A model generated the notes under the pieces. It was not told the origin of the DNA. It did no database searches and was given only the letters and a program-made list of their open reading frames with translations. From the NCBI RefSeq assembly GCF_000341105.1, contig NZ_ANBB01000052.1:1-64000 (forward strand): a stretch of 64,000 nucleotides of DNA, in the 5' to 3' direction. Below, one piece after another: positions 52,514 to 61,566 of the stretch (position 1 is its first letter; each line of letters opens with the position of its first letter). Position numbers and translations under genes: made by a program. The DNA is from Nocardiopsis potens DSM 45234 (GTDB lineage Bacteria > Actinomycetota > Actinomycetes > Streptosporangiales > Streptosporangiaceae).

Positions 52514-53839
52514 TCAGAGGACCTCGATGCCTTCGCGCTCGATCGGGGAGGTGGTGCTGTGCGCCCGGTCCGGGGAGTCCGGGGCCAGTCGGCGCATCAC
52601 GCCGCGGGTGTCCAGCAGCAGCCGGGCGTGCTCGGCCAGCAGCTTGGGGCGGTAGTCGGGGTGGTCGGTGAGGAGGATGGTCAGGTCGGCCTCGGCCAGC
52701 GCCTGCTCCAGGTCCAGGGCGCGGGGCACCTGGGCGCCGTTGACCGACCACTCCGCCACGTAGGGGTCGTGGTAGCTGAGGTCGGCGCCCTTGGCGGCGA
52801 GCTTGCGGGCGACCGGCCGGGCCGGGGACTCGCGCTGGTCTGCGATGCCGGCCTTGTAGGTGACGCCGAGCAGCAGCACCCGGGAGCGGGAGAGCGCCAG
52901 CCCGGTGTCGTTGAGCAGCTCCTGGGCGCGCTGCGCCACGTAGGAGGGCATCCGGGCGTTGATCTCCTGGGCCAGCTCCACGAAGCGGAACGGGTAGCCC
53001 AGCGTCTTCACCTTGTAGGAGAGGTAGTTCGGGTCGATCGGGATGCAGTGCCCGCCCACCCCGGGGCCGGGGTAGAAGGCCTGGAAGCCGAACGGCTTGG
53101 TGGCGGCGCAGGCGATGGAGTCCCACAGGTCCACGCCGAGCTCCTGGCAGAACACCGCCATCTCGTTGACCAGCGCGATGTTGACGTGCCGGTAGGTGTT
53201 CTCCAGCAGCTTGGCCATCTCCGCCTCGCGGGTGCCGCGGGCGCGCACCACCTGATCGACGAAGCGGCCGTAGAACGCGGCGGCGCGCCGTCCGCACTCC
53301 TCGCTGAGGCCGCCGACCACCTTGGGCGTGTTGGCCACCCCGAACGAGGGGTTGCCCGGGTCGATCCGCTCCGGGGAGAAGGCCAGGTGGAAGTCGGCGC
53401 CGGCGATGAGCCCGGACTCCTCCAGGATGGGCCGGACCACCTCCTCGGTGGTGCCGGGGTAGGTGGTGGACTCCAGCACCACCAGGGTGCCCGGGGTCAG
53501 GTGGGCCGCGATGGAGGAGGCCGCCGAGGTGACGGCGCCGAGGTCGGGGCCGCCCTCCGCGGACAGCGGGGTGGGCACGCAGATCACGATGGTGCCCGCG
53601 CCCGCCAGCCGGGAGGCGTCGGTGGTGGCGGTGAACCCCGCCTCGCGCATCCGCTCGATGTCGGTGTCGGACAGGTCGTCGATGTGCGACCGGCCGGCGT
53701 TCAGGCCGCCGACCACGGCGTCGGACAGGTCGAGCCCGGTGACGGTGAGCCCGGCTCTGGTGGCTTCGTGCGCCAGCGGAAGTCCGACGTACCCGAGGCC
53801 GATGACGGCCAGATCGCTTGCTGGGGTGGCGACGTCCAC
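52514..53839 (-). CDS. UDP-N-acetyl-hexosamine 6-dehydrogenase (WecC/WbpA type)
   Basis: A 441-residue nucleotide-sugar dehydrogenase. VIGLGYVGLPLAHEA near 12-26 is the NAD loop, VLESTTYPGTTEEVV and FSPERIDPGNP follow, KLLENTYRHVNIALVNE is the central helix, and catalytic Cys lies in PGVGGHCIPIDP. The SPERIDPGN and NTYRHVNIALVNE forms mark GlcNAc/ManNAc-type dehydrogenases. With the 2-epimerase (55997-57127) it would give UDP-ManNAcA. GTG at 53839 follows GTGAGGGG; upstream in-frame starts lack conservation. Confidence 0.88.
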   Translation of the reverse strand: MDVATPASDLAVIGLGYVGLPLAHEATRAGLTVTGLDLSDAVVGGLNAGRSHIDDLSDTDIERMREAGFTATTDASRLAGAGTIVICVPTPLSAEGGPDLGAVTSAASSIAAHLTPGTLVVLESTTYPGTTEEVVRPILEESGLIAGADFHLAFSPERIDPGNPSFGVANTPKVVGGLSEECGRRAAAFYGRFVDQVVRARGTREAEMAKLLENTYRHVNIALVNEMAVFCQELGVDLWDSIACAATKPFGFQAFYPGPGVGGHCIPIDPNYLSYKVKTLGYPFRFVELAQEINARMPSYVAQRAQELLNDTGLALSRSRVLLLGVTYKAGIADQRESPARPVARKLAAKGADLSYHDPYVAEWSVNGAQVPRALDLEQALAEADLTILLTDHPDYRPKLLAEHARLLLDTRGVMRRLAPDSPDRAHSTTSPIEREGIEVL

Positions 53840-54165
53840 GGGGCCCCTCACCTTCGTTGAGCGCTTTTCGGCGGTATCGCTTGCAAAGACGTGCGGTTGC
53901 ATATAAAGGCGTGTCGCAGCGGGGAGTGTGCGCCTTCGGGCTACTCTGGCTAGACGCCTGAGCGTAGTTCCGAGTTGGCCGGACCCCTGAGAAATGGCCT
54001 GGTTCGGACAAATCCGCCTGGTGTTCATCCTCCGCGTCGACCGAGGTCCGAGCCGGTCCAGGGCCTCCCCCGGACCGGATCCGGCCTCGTCGAGTCCGAC
54101 TTTAGAGTGCTATCTCCGGATATCGGAGCAAGCTTCCGAATTACCGGGTGGAATTTACTCTCCGG
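53840..54165. other. Intergenic region with AT-rich promoter-like patch
   Basis: About 325 bp between two minus-strand genes, markedly less G+C-rich than its surroundings. ATATAAAGG at 53901-53909 (minus strand CCTTTATAT) is a candidate -10 area for the dehydrogenase gene. No gene or hairpin recognised. Confidence 0.45.
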
Positions 54166-55893
54166 TCACTCGGGGTTAGACGAAACACTCCATTCGCCCC
54201 CGTCGCCGAGGAGCCCCCGATAAGCCTCCGCGTACCGGTGCGCGGCCGCCGTCCAGGTCCGGTCCCGCCCGATCCGGGCCCGCGCCTCGGCGCCGAGCGC
54301 GGCGCGCGCGGCCGGGTCGGCGGCCAGCGCGGCGAGCCGCTCCGCCAGCGCCTCCGGGTCGCCCGCGCCGACCAGCTCGCCGGTGCTCCCCGGCCGCACC
54401 AGCTCGCGTAGCGCGGGCAGGTCGGAGGCGACCACGGGCAGGCCCCCGGCCATCGCCTCCACCGGCTTGAGCGGCGTCACCAGGCGGCTCACCCGCTCGT
54501 CCCGCCTGGGCACCGCGAACACGTCCAGCGCCGCGTGGTGCGCGCGGACCTCGCCCGCCGGGACCCGGCCGGGGAAGTGCGCCGCGCCGCCCAGCCCGGC
54601 CTCGGCCGCGCGCCGGCGCAGCCCGGGCAGCTCCGGGCCGTCCCCGACGACCAGCGCGTGCGCCGGCACGCCCCGCTCGCGCAGCAGGGCCACCGCGTCC
54701 ACCAGCGTGTCCAGCCCCTCGTAGCCGTAGCAGCTGGTGGTGGTGCCGACCACGAACGCATCGGAGGGGATGCCGAGCCGCTCGCGCACCGGGCCGCCGT
54801 CCGGCAGCGGCTCCAGGAACGACTCGTCCACCGCGTTCGGCACCACCAGCACCTTCTCCGCGGGCACCCCGCGCGCCACGATGTCGGCGCGCATCGCCTC
54901 GCCCAGGGTCACCACCAGGTCCGCCTCGGCCATGCAGGCCGTCTCGCGCTCCCGCTCGGCCAGGTAGTAGGCGTCGGAGGTGGACCGGGAGGGGTCCCGG
55001 GACAGCCAGGACTCCTCCAGGAAGCCGCGGACCTCGTAGACCACCGGCAGGCCGCGGGCGCGCCCCAGCTCGATCGCGGTGCGGCCGTTGACGTGGTTGC
55101 TGGCCGCGTGCAGCAGGTCCGGCCGGATCCGGTCCAGCAGCGGACCGGCCAGCCGCACCCCGGCCCGCACCTCGCCGTCCCCGCCGGCAGGCGCCGACCA
55201 GGGCAGCAGCCGGTGGTAGGGCACGCCGTCCAGCACCACGCCGGGCCGGGCGTCCGGCCTCCCCGCGCTGAGCGGGTAGCCCGCCCGGGTCGCCACGTGC
55301 GCCTCCAGCCCCGCCGCCCGCTGGCCCAGTGCGATCCGGTGCGTCCGCTGGGTGTAGCCGGCGTTGGTGTGCGGGAGCGCGTTGGTGACCATGTGCAGCA
55401 CGCGCAGGCCGGAACGCCGGGCGTGCTCGGCTGATCGCTGACCGTTCACCGGGCGGTCGCGCCGCGTTCTCCGCTCCGGGGCTACGGTGAGCGTGTATCC
55501 ACGGTGGTCGGGCACCCTGCGCCCGGCGACCAGGGCCGAGCGGTCGGCCAGCGCCGCGCGCCGGCCGCCCTCGGGCAGGCGCTCGATCAGCTCGTCGGCC
55601 AGGCCGGTCTCGCGGATCGCCAGGGCGAACGCGGCCGACCGGGCGAGCGAGCGGGGGGAGGCGCGATGGGCGGCGCTGCGCACGGTGCGCACGGCCTCGG
55701 CGCGCTCGCCGGCGTCGGCCAGCGCGTAGGCCCGCAGCAGCGGGCCGCCCCGGGACGCCGCGCGGCGCAGCCCGGAGCGGGCCGGAGCGGGCAGCACCCG
55801 CAGCAGCAGCAGGGGGGAGCGCGCGGGCTCGTCCCGCAGGTGGCGCCAGGCGAGGGTGGCGGCGTAGGTCGCCGCTCTCACGTTCTGCAACAC
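54166..55893 (-). CDS. Family 4 glycosyltransferase with extended N-terminus
   Basis: A 575-residue protein, start uncertain. Residues 1-160 are Ala/Arg/Leu-rich and helical without known domain. The GT-B part begins LRVLHMVTNALPHTNAGYTQRTHRIA. The C-domain has VLVVPNAVDESFLEPLPDGG, VVGTTTSCYGYEGLDTLVDA, HFPGRVPAGEVRAHHAALDV and RLVTPLKPVEAMAGGLPVVA with the E-x7-E-type donor-binding region. GTG at 55893 and 55881 and TTG at 55905 are all possible; none has a good SD. Divergent from the 2-epimerase. Confidence 0.82.
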   Translation of the reverse strand: MLQNVRAATYAATLAWRHLRDEPARSPLLLLRVLPAPARSGLRRAASRGGPLLRAYALADAGERAEAVRTVRSAAHRASPRSLARSAAFALAIRETGLADELIERLPEGGRRAALADRSALVAGRRVPDHRGYTLTVAPERRTRRDRPVNGQRSAEHARRSGLRVLHMVTNALPHTNAGYTQRTHRIALGQRAAGLEAHVATRAGYPLSAGRPDARPGVVLDGVPYHRLLPWSAPAGGDGEVRAGVRLAGPLLDRIRPDLLHAASNHVNGRTAIELGRARGLPVVYEVRGFLEESWLSRDPSRSTSDAYYLAERERETACMAEADLVVTLGEAMRADIVARGVPAEKVLVVPNAVDESFLEPLPDGGPVRERLGIPSDAFVVGTTTSCYGYEGLDTLVDAVALLRERGVPAHALVVGDGPELPGLRRRAAEAGLGGAAHFPGRVPAGEVRAHHAALDVFAVPRRDERVSRLVTPLKPVEAMAGGLPVVASDLPALRELVRPGSTGELVGAGDPEALAERLAALAADPAARAALGAEARARIGRDRTWTAAAHRYAEAYRGLLGDGGEWSVSSNPE

Positions 55894-55996
55894 GCTCGCA
55901 TGCAACCACGCGGGGATGGCCGGACGGTGACGTTCGGGCGTCGAGATCCCGGGAGGCGCGGAAACTGTGCACCCGGGGACAGCTGAAAGGAAGACA

Positions 55997-57127
55997 GTGT
56001 CAACAGGGTCACCGGCACCGGCCGCCGACGCCGCGGCGCCAGGCGCGTTCCTGCACATCGTCGGGGCGCGGCCGAACTTCGTGAAGGCGGCGCCCGTGGT
56101 GGCGGCGCTGGAGCGGCGCGGTGCCGAGCAGAGCGTGCTGCACACCGGCCAGCACTACGACGACCGGATGTCCGCGGTGTTCTTCCGCGACCTGGGGCTG
56201 CCCCGCCCCGACGCCGACCTGGGCGTGGGCTCCGGGACGCACGCCGAGCAGACCGCGGCGCTGATGGTCGGGCTGGAGAAGGAGTTCACCGAGCGCCGGC
56301 CCGGCGCGGTGGTGGTCTACGGGGACGTGAACTCCACCGTGGCCGCCGCGCTGGTCGCCGCCAAGCTGGGCGTGCCGGTCGCGCACGTGGAGGCCGGGCT
56401 GCGCTCCTTCGACATGTCCATGCCCGAAGAGGTCAACCGGCGCGTCACCGACCAGCTCTCCGACCTCTGCTTCGCCACCAGCCCCGAGGCCGTCGGCCAC
56501 CTGGCCGCCGAGGGCGTCCCGGTCGGCCGGGTGCACCTGGTCGGCAACCCGATGATCGACACCCTGCTGGGCAACCTGGACCGGTTCGACACCGCCGCGC
56601 TGCGCGAGCGGACCGGCCTGCCCGAGTCCTACGTCGCCGCCACCCTGCACCGGCCGGCCAACGTCGACCGCCCGGAGACGGTGGCCCGGCTGGTCGCCGC
56701 GGTGCACGAGGTCGCCGACGGCATCGACGTGGTGATGCCGGTGCACCCGCGCGGCCGGGCCGCCTTCGCCGCGGCCGGCCTGGGCGACCACCCCCGGGTG
56801 CACCTGCTGGAGCCGCTGGGCTACATCGACTTCGTGGCGCTGGTCCGCGGCAGCAGCGCGGTGGTCACCGACTCGGGCGGCGTCCAGGAGGAGACGACTA
56901 TCCTCGGGGTGCCCTGTCTGACCCTGCGCCCCAACACGGAGCGGCCGGTGACCATCACGCACGGCACCAACCGCCTCGTCTCCGAGGCGGAGCTGCCCGA
57001 GCTGCCGGGCCTGGTCGCCAAGGCCGCCGCGGAGGCCCCCGCCGAGCGCCCGGTGCCCCCGCTGTGGGACGGCCGGGCCGGGGAGCGGATCGCCTCCGTG
57101 CTCTGCGGTGGGGTGGGAGAGCATTGA
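55997..57127 (+). CDS. wecB: UDP-N-acetylglucosamine 2-epimerase (non-hydrolysing)
   Basis: A 376-residue GT-B-fold epimerase converting UDP-GlcNAc to UDP-ManNAc. HIVGARPNFVKAAPVVAAL opens the fold, TGQHYDDRMSAVFF and GDVNSTVAAALVAAKLG follow, HVEAGLRSFDMSMPEEVNR is the active-site region, and VVTDSGGVQEETTILGVPCLTLRPNTERP the C-domain. GTG at 55997 follows AAGGAAG. Supplies ManNAc for the dehydrogenase and transferases here. Confidence 0.94.
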   Translation: MSTGSPAPAADAAAPGAFLHIVGARPNFVKAAPVVAALERRGAEQSVLHTGQHYDDRMSAVFFRDLGLPRPDADLGVGSGTHAEQTAALMVGLEKEFTERRPGAVVVYGDVNSTVAAALVAAKLGVPVAHVEAGLRSFDMSMPEEVNRRVTDQLSDLCFATSPEAVGHLAAEGVPVGRVHLVGNPMIDTLLGNLDRFDTAALRERTGLPESYVAATLHRPANVDRPETVARLVAAVHEVADGIDVVMPVHPRGRAAFAAAGLGDHPRVHLLEPLGYIDFVALVRGSSAVVTDSGGVQEETTILGVPCLTLRPNTERPVTITHGTNRLVSEAELPELPGLVAKAAAEAPAERPVPPLWDGRAGERIASVLCGGVGEH

Positions 57128-57231
57128 ACCCGCCCCGGCGCGGGCGACCGGCCCGCGCCGCCCGGCCGCCCGCCGGGCGGCCGGGCCCCGCGCGAGCGGC
57201 CCGGATACCCGAAGCTTTGGAAGGAGTTGCC

Positions 57232-57330
57232 GTGCCGGCTTGGTTCTCCCCCAGCACGCCACGACCCGATGACCGGCCGCGGGGTTCCGCGACGGCGGAC
57301 CCGGACTCCCCCCTCGGGGAGGTGCGATGA
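57232..57330 (+). CDS. Candidate 32-residue small protein coupled to the next gene
   Basis: GTG at 57232 lies five bases after GGAAGGAG, one of the best SDs in the window. The 32-codon frame (MPAWFSPSTPRPDDRPRG...) ends with TGA overlapping the next gene's ATG (ATGA). It could be a leader controlling translation of the downstream protein by coupling, or a real small protein. Pro/Asp/Arg-rich, no known domain. Confidence 0.45.
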   Translation: MPAWFSPSTPRPDDRPRGSATADPDSPLGEVR

Positions 57331-59030
57331 AGCGGCGCGAGCAGAGCCAGACCGAGCAGCTGCGGCGGGCGCTCTCGGAGCGGGAGGCCCAGCTCTCCGA
57401 GGCGCAGGCGCGGCTGGCCGCCCTGGAGGGGTCGACCTCGCTCCAGGTCGGCCGGGCGCTGACCTCCGCGGCCAAGCGCCCGGGGCGCGGCCTGGTCCGG
57501 CTGCCCCGGGACCTGTTCCGGCTGTGGCGGAAGAACGGCACCACCGCCCAGGCCACCGGCCGGCGGCGCAAGCCCGACCCGGTCCGCTCCTATGAGACCG
57601 AGCGCCAGGAGGTGCGGCTGCTCAGCGGCACCATCGGGGTGCGCGACGAGCGGCTGGCGGTGGCCGGGGTGCTCTCCCCGGAGGCGGCCGCCGCGGTCGA
57701 GCCGTACCTGCGCGTGGTGCCGCTGCGCCCGCAGGACGCCCAGCCGGTGTTCGAGTCGGTCGACGTCGACCTGGTGCTGGTGACCGCCTCCGCGGCGCTG
57801 GCCGGCACCGGCGGCGCCTGGGCGCACACCGGGGACCCGGCCGCCGCCGACCGCACCCGCGCCCTGGCCTGGGTGCTGGAGGCCGCCGCGGCCCGCGGCG
57901 TGCCCAGCGTGCTGATCGCCGACGCCGCCGCGCCGCCCGCGCTGGCCCGGCTCCCCTTCGACCTGGTCCACCAGGGCGACCTGGGCGTCCCGCTGCACCG
58001 GTTCAACCCGATCGCAGCCGAACCGGAGCGCACCGCCGAGCCGGTGCTCCCGGTCCCGTACCGGCCGCTGAACGCGGTGGCCCGGCGGCTCGTGGCCGGC
58101 CTGGGCCTGCGCACCGCCGACCCGCACTGGGAGGACCTGCCCGGGCTGCTCCGCTCCTCGGCCGCGGTGGTCGCCGCGGACGGGGCCGCCGCCGACCGGG
58201 CGCTGGCCTGCGGCGCCCGCGCCCTGCTGCTGGGCCGCCCGGCCGACCGCGAGCGCGGGCCCTCGGTGCCCACCGACGCCTCCGCGCTCCACTCCGAGGC
58301 GGCCGCCGAGGAGCTGGCCCGGCTGCGCGCGGCCGGCCCGCTCGCACCGGACGAGGTGCGCGCCGCGCTCCGCTCGGTCTTCCTCACCGACGCCACCCCG
58401 GTCCGGCTGGCCGAGGTGCTCGGCCGGCTCGACCTGGCCCCGGGCTCCGGCGGCGCCGGGCAGCCGCTGGCCGGGCGGCGCACCGCGGTGCTCGCCGCCC
58501 CGCTGGACGACACCGAGTCGCTGGCGCTCGCCGACGACCTGCTCAAGCAGTCCCACCCGGCGGCGCAGGCGGTGGTCCCGGAGGAGGCCGCCCGGTTCAC
58601 CGGGGTCGAGCGGCTCCGCTCGTTCGGGATCCCGGTGCGCGCCGTCCCGGTGCCGGAGGGCGGCGGGACGGCCCGCTGGGCGGCCCTGGCGCGGGAGGCC
58701 GACGCGCCCTGGAGCGCGCTGTGGCACGGCCCGCGCGGCGAGGCGCACCTGGCCGACCTGGTCTGCGCCGCGGAGTGCTCGGGCGCGGACGCGGTCGGCG
58801 AGGCCGCGGTGCCCGGCGGCGACGCGGTCCGGGCCGTCGGCGCCGACCAGGACTACGTCTTCGTCGGAGCGGTCCGCCCGGACCTGGTCCGCACCGCGCT
58901 GGCCGCCCGGGGGATCGACCCGGGGCTGTGGAACCGCCACGGCGCCCGCCTGCTGGCCCTCGGGCCGGACCGGGGCGCCGCCCCCGGCCCGGAGCAGGGC
59001 CGCGCGCACAGCGCCCCGGGGACGAATTGA
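57327..59030 (+). CDS. Uncharacterised glycopolymer-cluster protein with N-terminal coiled coil
   Basis: A 567-residue protein, unrecognised. Residues 4-35 form a charged coiled coil (EQLRRALSEREAQLSEAQAR). SLQVGRALTSAAKRPGRGLV (38-57) and LPRDLFRLWRK (59-69) match a basic linker seen before glycosyltransferase domains in actinobacteria. The remaining 480 residues look like two Ala-rich alpha/beta domains without visible GT-A or GT-B catalytic motifs (no DxD, no E-x7-E). No transmembrane helix. Flanked by epimerase and a double glycosyltransferase, so a partner or divergent transferase is plausible. Confidence 0.6.
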   Translation: MKRREQSQTEQLRRALSEREAQLSEAQARLAALEGSTSLQVGRALTSAAKRPGRGLVRLPRDLFRLWRKNGTTAQATGRRRKPDPVRSYETERQEVRLLSGTIGVRDERLAVAGVLSPEAAAAVEPYLRVVPLRPQDAQPVFESVDVDLVLVTASAALAGTGGAWAHTGDPAAADRTRALAWVLEAAAARGVPSVLIADAAAPPALARLPFDLVHQGDLGVPLHRFNPIAAEPERTAEPVLPVPYRPLNAVARRLVAGLGLRTADPHWEDLPGLLRSSAAVVAADGAAADRALACGARALLLGRPADRERGPSVPTDASALHSEAAAEELARLRAAGPLAPDEVRAALRSVFLTDATPVRLAEVLGRLDLAPGSGGAGQPLAGRRTAVLAAPLDDTESLALADDLLKQSHPAAQAVVPEEAARFTGVERLRSFGIPVRAVPVPEGGGTARWAALAREADAPWSALWHGPRGEAHLADLVCAAECSGADAVGEAAVPGGDAVRAVGADQDYVFVGAVRPDLVRTALAARGIDPGLWNRHGARLLALGPDRGAAPGPEQGRAHSAPGTN

Positions 59031-59083
59031 ACGGGGACGGGCCGCTGAGAGGAACGGCGACCGGGGCATTGGAAAGGGAAGAC

Positions 59084-61363
59084 GTGACGAAGCAGGGACT
59101 CACGGACGGCCGGGGGGACGGCCGCGGGCGGCGGCCGCGCGCCCTCGTCTACGGCGACGTCGACATGAACATCATCGACGGCTCCGCGGTCTGGGCGCAG
59201 TCCATGGTGCAGGCGCTGGCCGCGGCCGGCTGCCGGGTGACGCTGCTGCTCAAGGCGGAGGTCTCCACCGACCGGCTGGTCGCCCCGCTGGAGGGGGTCC
59301 CCGGCGTCGAGGTGCGCCGCCCCTACGAGGAGAAGCTCCTGGCCGACCTGGGGCCGCGCGGCCTCACCCCGGACCAGGCGGTGGGCCTGCTGGCCGACCT
59401 GGACGGCAGGGACCGCTACGACCTGGTCGTGGTGCGCGGCCGCCGGCTGGCCGTGCTCGCCGCGCAGAACGAGGCGCTCAAGGGCCGGCTGTGGACCTAC
59501 CTCACCGACGTGCCGCAGAGCGTCCCGGAGCTGACCGCCGGCGCGGTCTCCGAGCTCACCGACATCGCGGTGGCCTCCCGCTTCCTGCTCTGCCAGACCG
59601 AGGACCTGCGCTGCTTCCTGGAGTCGGCGGTGCCCGCCTCGGCCGGCAAGAGCGTGCTGTTCCCGCCGGTGGTGGTGGTCCCCGAGGACCTGCCCGGGCA
59701 GGCCGGGTCCGAGCGGGACGGCGCCGGCCGGGACGGGGGCGGCCCGCTCCGCCTCGTCTACACCGGCAAGTTCGCGCCGCGCTGGAACACCCTGGAGATG
59801 ACCCGGCTGCCCGAGGTGCTGGCCGAGCGCGGGGTCGCCGCCGAACTGGAGATGATCGGCGACAAGATCCACCGGGACAACCCGGAGTGGGCCCGGCGGA
59901 TGTCCAAGGCGCTGGAGGGGACCCAGGGGGTGCTCTGGCACGGCGGGAAGCCGCGGGCCGAGGCGCTGCGGCTGTCCGCCCGGGCCGACGTCGGCCTCTC
60001 CTGGCGCGACCCGGACCTGGACGCCAGCCTGGAGCTGTCCACCAAGGTGCTGGAGATGGGCGCGCTGGGGCTGCCGGTGGTGCTCAACCGCACCCCCGCG
60101 CACGAGGCGCTGCTCGGCGAGGACTACCCGCTGTTCGCCGAGCCCGGCGCGGAGACCGAGGACGTCGCCGACGTGCTGACGCTCGCCGCCGACCCGGTGG
60201 TGCGCGCCGAGGCCGCGGAGCGCTGCCGGTCCGCCTCGGCCGCGTTCGCCCTGGACCGGGCGGCCGAGCGGCTCGCCGGGTACCTGGAGCTCGCCTGCCC
60301 GCAGGGCCCGGACGGGACCGACCCGGCCCGCCCGCTCAAGGTGGTCATCGCCGGGCACGACCTCAAGTTCTTCACCCGGCTGGCCGACCACCTCACCGCG
60401 CTGCCCGGGCTGGACGTCCGGCTGGACGAGTGGGAGTCGCTGCGCGCCCACGACCAGTACCGCAGCAAGGAGCTGGCGGCCTGGGCGGACGTGGTCATCT
60501 GCGAGTGGTGCGGGCCGAACGCGCTGTTCTACGCCAAGCACAAGCGGCAGGACCAGCGGCTGCTGGTCCGGCTGCACCGGTTCGAGCTGTACGCGGAGTG
60601 GCCGCGCAAGCTGGACATCGAGAAGGTCGACGCGGTGATCTGCGTCAGCCCCTACTACGCCTCGCTCACCCGGGAGCTGGCCGGCTGGCCCGCGGACAAG
60701 GTGGTCACCCTGCCCAACTGGGTCGACGTCGACCAGCTGGACCGGGAGAAGCTGCCCGGCGCCGAGTTCACCCTGGGCATGATCGGCATCGCGCCGTCCC
60801 GCAAGCGCCTGGACCGGGCCCTGGAGGTGCTGCGCGAGCTGCGCCGCCGGGACCGCCGCTTCACCCTGGCGGTCAAGTCCAAGCAGCCCTGGGACTACTG
60901 GTGGATCTGGAACCGGCCGGAGGAGCGCGAGTACTACGAGCGCACCTACCGGGAGATCCGCCGGGACCCGCTGCTCGCCGAGGGCGTGGTGTTCGACCCG
61001 TTCGGCCCGGACGTCGCGGCGTGGCTGCGCCGGATCGGCTTCACCGTCTCCACCAGCGACGACGAGAGCTTCCACCTGGCCCCGGCGGAGTGCGCCGCCT
61101 CCGGCGGGATCCCGGCGGTGCTCTCCTGGCCCGGTGCGGACACCATCTACTCGCACCGCTGGCTGCACGAGGACACCGCGGCGATGGCCGAGGCGATCCA
61201 CGGGATCGTCGCCGAGGGCCGGTTCGACGCGGTGCGCGGCGCGGCCCGCGCGGAGATCACCGAGAACTACGCGCTGGACAAGGTCTGCCGGATGTGGACC
61301 GACCTGATCGTCAGCGGGACGGCCCCGGAGCCGGTCTCGCTGCCGGAGCGGGTCGCGGTCTGA
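59084..61363 (+). CDS. Bidomain glycosyltransferase (two tandem GT-B units)
   Basis: A 759-residue protein with two GT-B-like modules. Module 1 (about 17-410): ALVYGDVDMNIIDGSAVWAQ, LRLVYTGKFAPRWNTLEMTR, then STKVLEMGALGLPVVLNRTP. Module 2 (about 418-750): LKVVIAGHDLKFFTRLADHL, LVRLHRFELYAEWPRKLD, VVTLPNWVDVDQLDREKL, then STSDDESFHLAPAECAASGG with a donor-binding ExFG-type segment. GTG at 59084 follows GGAAAGGGAAG. A single polypeptide may add two residues in succession. Last plus-strand gene before repeat copy D. Confidence 0.85.
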   Translation: MTKQGLTDGRGDGRGRRPRALVYGDVDMNIIDGSAVWAQSMVQALAAAGCRVTLLLKAEVSTDRLVAPLEGVPGVEVRRPYEEKLLADLGPRGLTPDQAVGLLADLDGRDRYDLVVVRGRRLAVLAAQNEALKGRLWTYLTDVPQSVPELTAGAVSELTDIAVASRFLLCQTEDLRCFLESAVPASAGKSVLFPPVVVVPEDLPGQAGSERDGAGRDGGGPLRLVYTGKFAPRWNTLEMTRLPEVLAERGVAAELEMIGDKIHRDNPEWARRMSKALEGTQGVLWHGGKPRAEALRLSARADVGLSWRDPDLDASLELSTKVLEMGALGLPVVLNRTPAHEALLGEDYPLFAEPGAETEDVADVLTLAADPVVRAEAAERCRSASAAFALDRAAERLAGYLELACPQGPDGTDPARPLKVVIAGHDLKFFTRLADHLTALPGLDVRLDEWESLRAHDQYRSKELAAWADVVICEWCGPNALFYAKHKRQDQRLLVRLHRFELYAEWPRKLDIEKVDAVICVSPYYASLTRELAGWPADKVVTLPNWVDVDQLDREKLPGAEFTLGMIGIAPSRKRLDRALEVLRELRRRDRRFTLAVKSKQPWDYWWIWNRPEEREYYERTYREIRRDPLLAEGVVFDPFGPDVAAWLRRIGFTVSTSDDESFHLAPAECAASGGIPAVLSWPGADTIYSHRWLHEDTAAMAEAIHGIVAEGRFDAVRGAARAEITENYALDKVCRMWTDLIVSGTAPEPVSLPERVAV

Positions 61364-61379
61364 CCCGCCCCGCCCCTCT

Positions 61380-61443
61380 CGATGATCTTGACGTTGCGGG
61401 GCCATCGAAGCGCTCTGATACCCCCGCAACGTCAAGATCATCG
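61380..61443. repeat. Dispersed palindromic repeat, copy D (22-bp perfect arms)
   Basis: Arms 61380-61401 and 61422-61443 are exact reverse complements; the 20-base loop holds AAGCGCTCT. Copy A keeps the matching right arm. It lies between stops of the double glycosyltransferase (plus) and the third LCP gene (minus). Confidence 0.85.
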
Positions 61444-61487
61444 CCCTCCTCCAGGCGAAAGGGCAGGGGCGGGAGGAACGGAAACGG

Positions 61488-61527
61488 AGAGCGGCCCCGC
61501 ACCGGGATCCCGGTGCGGGGCCGCTCT
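61488..61527. terminator. 40-bp perfect palindrome terminating the third LCP gene
   Basis: Arms 61488-61507 and 61508-61527 are exact reverse complements with no spacer, just past the LCP stop (61567, minus strand). Together with repeat copy D, two strong hairpins separate the convergent genes. Confidence 0.75.
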
Positions 61528-61566
61528 CGTGCCCCGGTCCGCGCGGTGCGCGCGGCGGAGGAGGGG

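Noticed and set aside
57130-57200. G+C-rich inverted repeats after the 2-epimerase as a terminator
   Set aside because: Several overlapping weak stems are possible and none is clearly preferred; base composition alone explains them.
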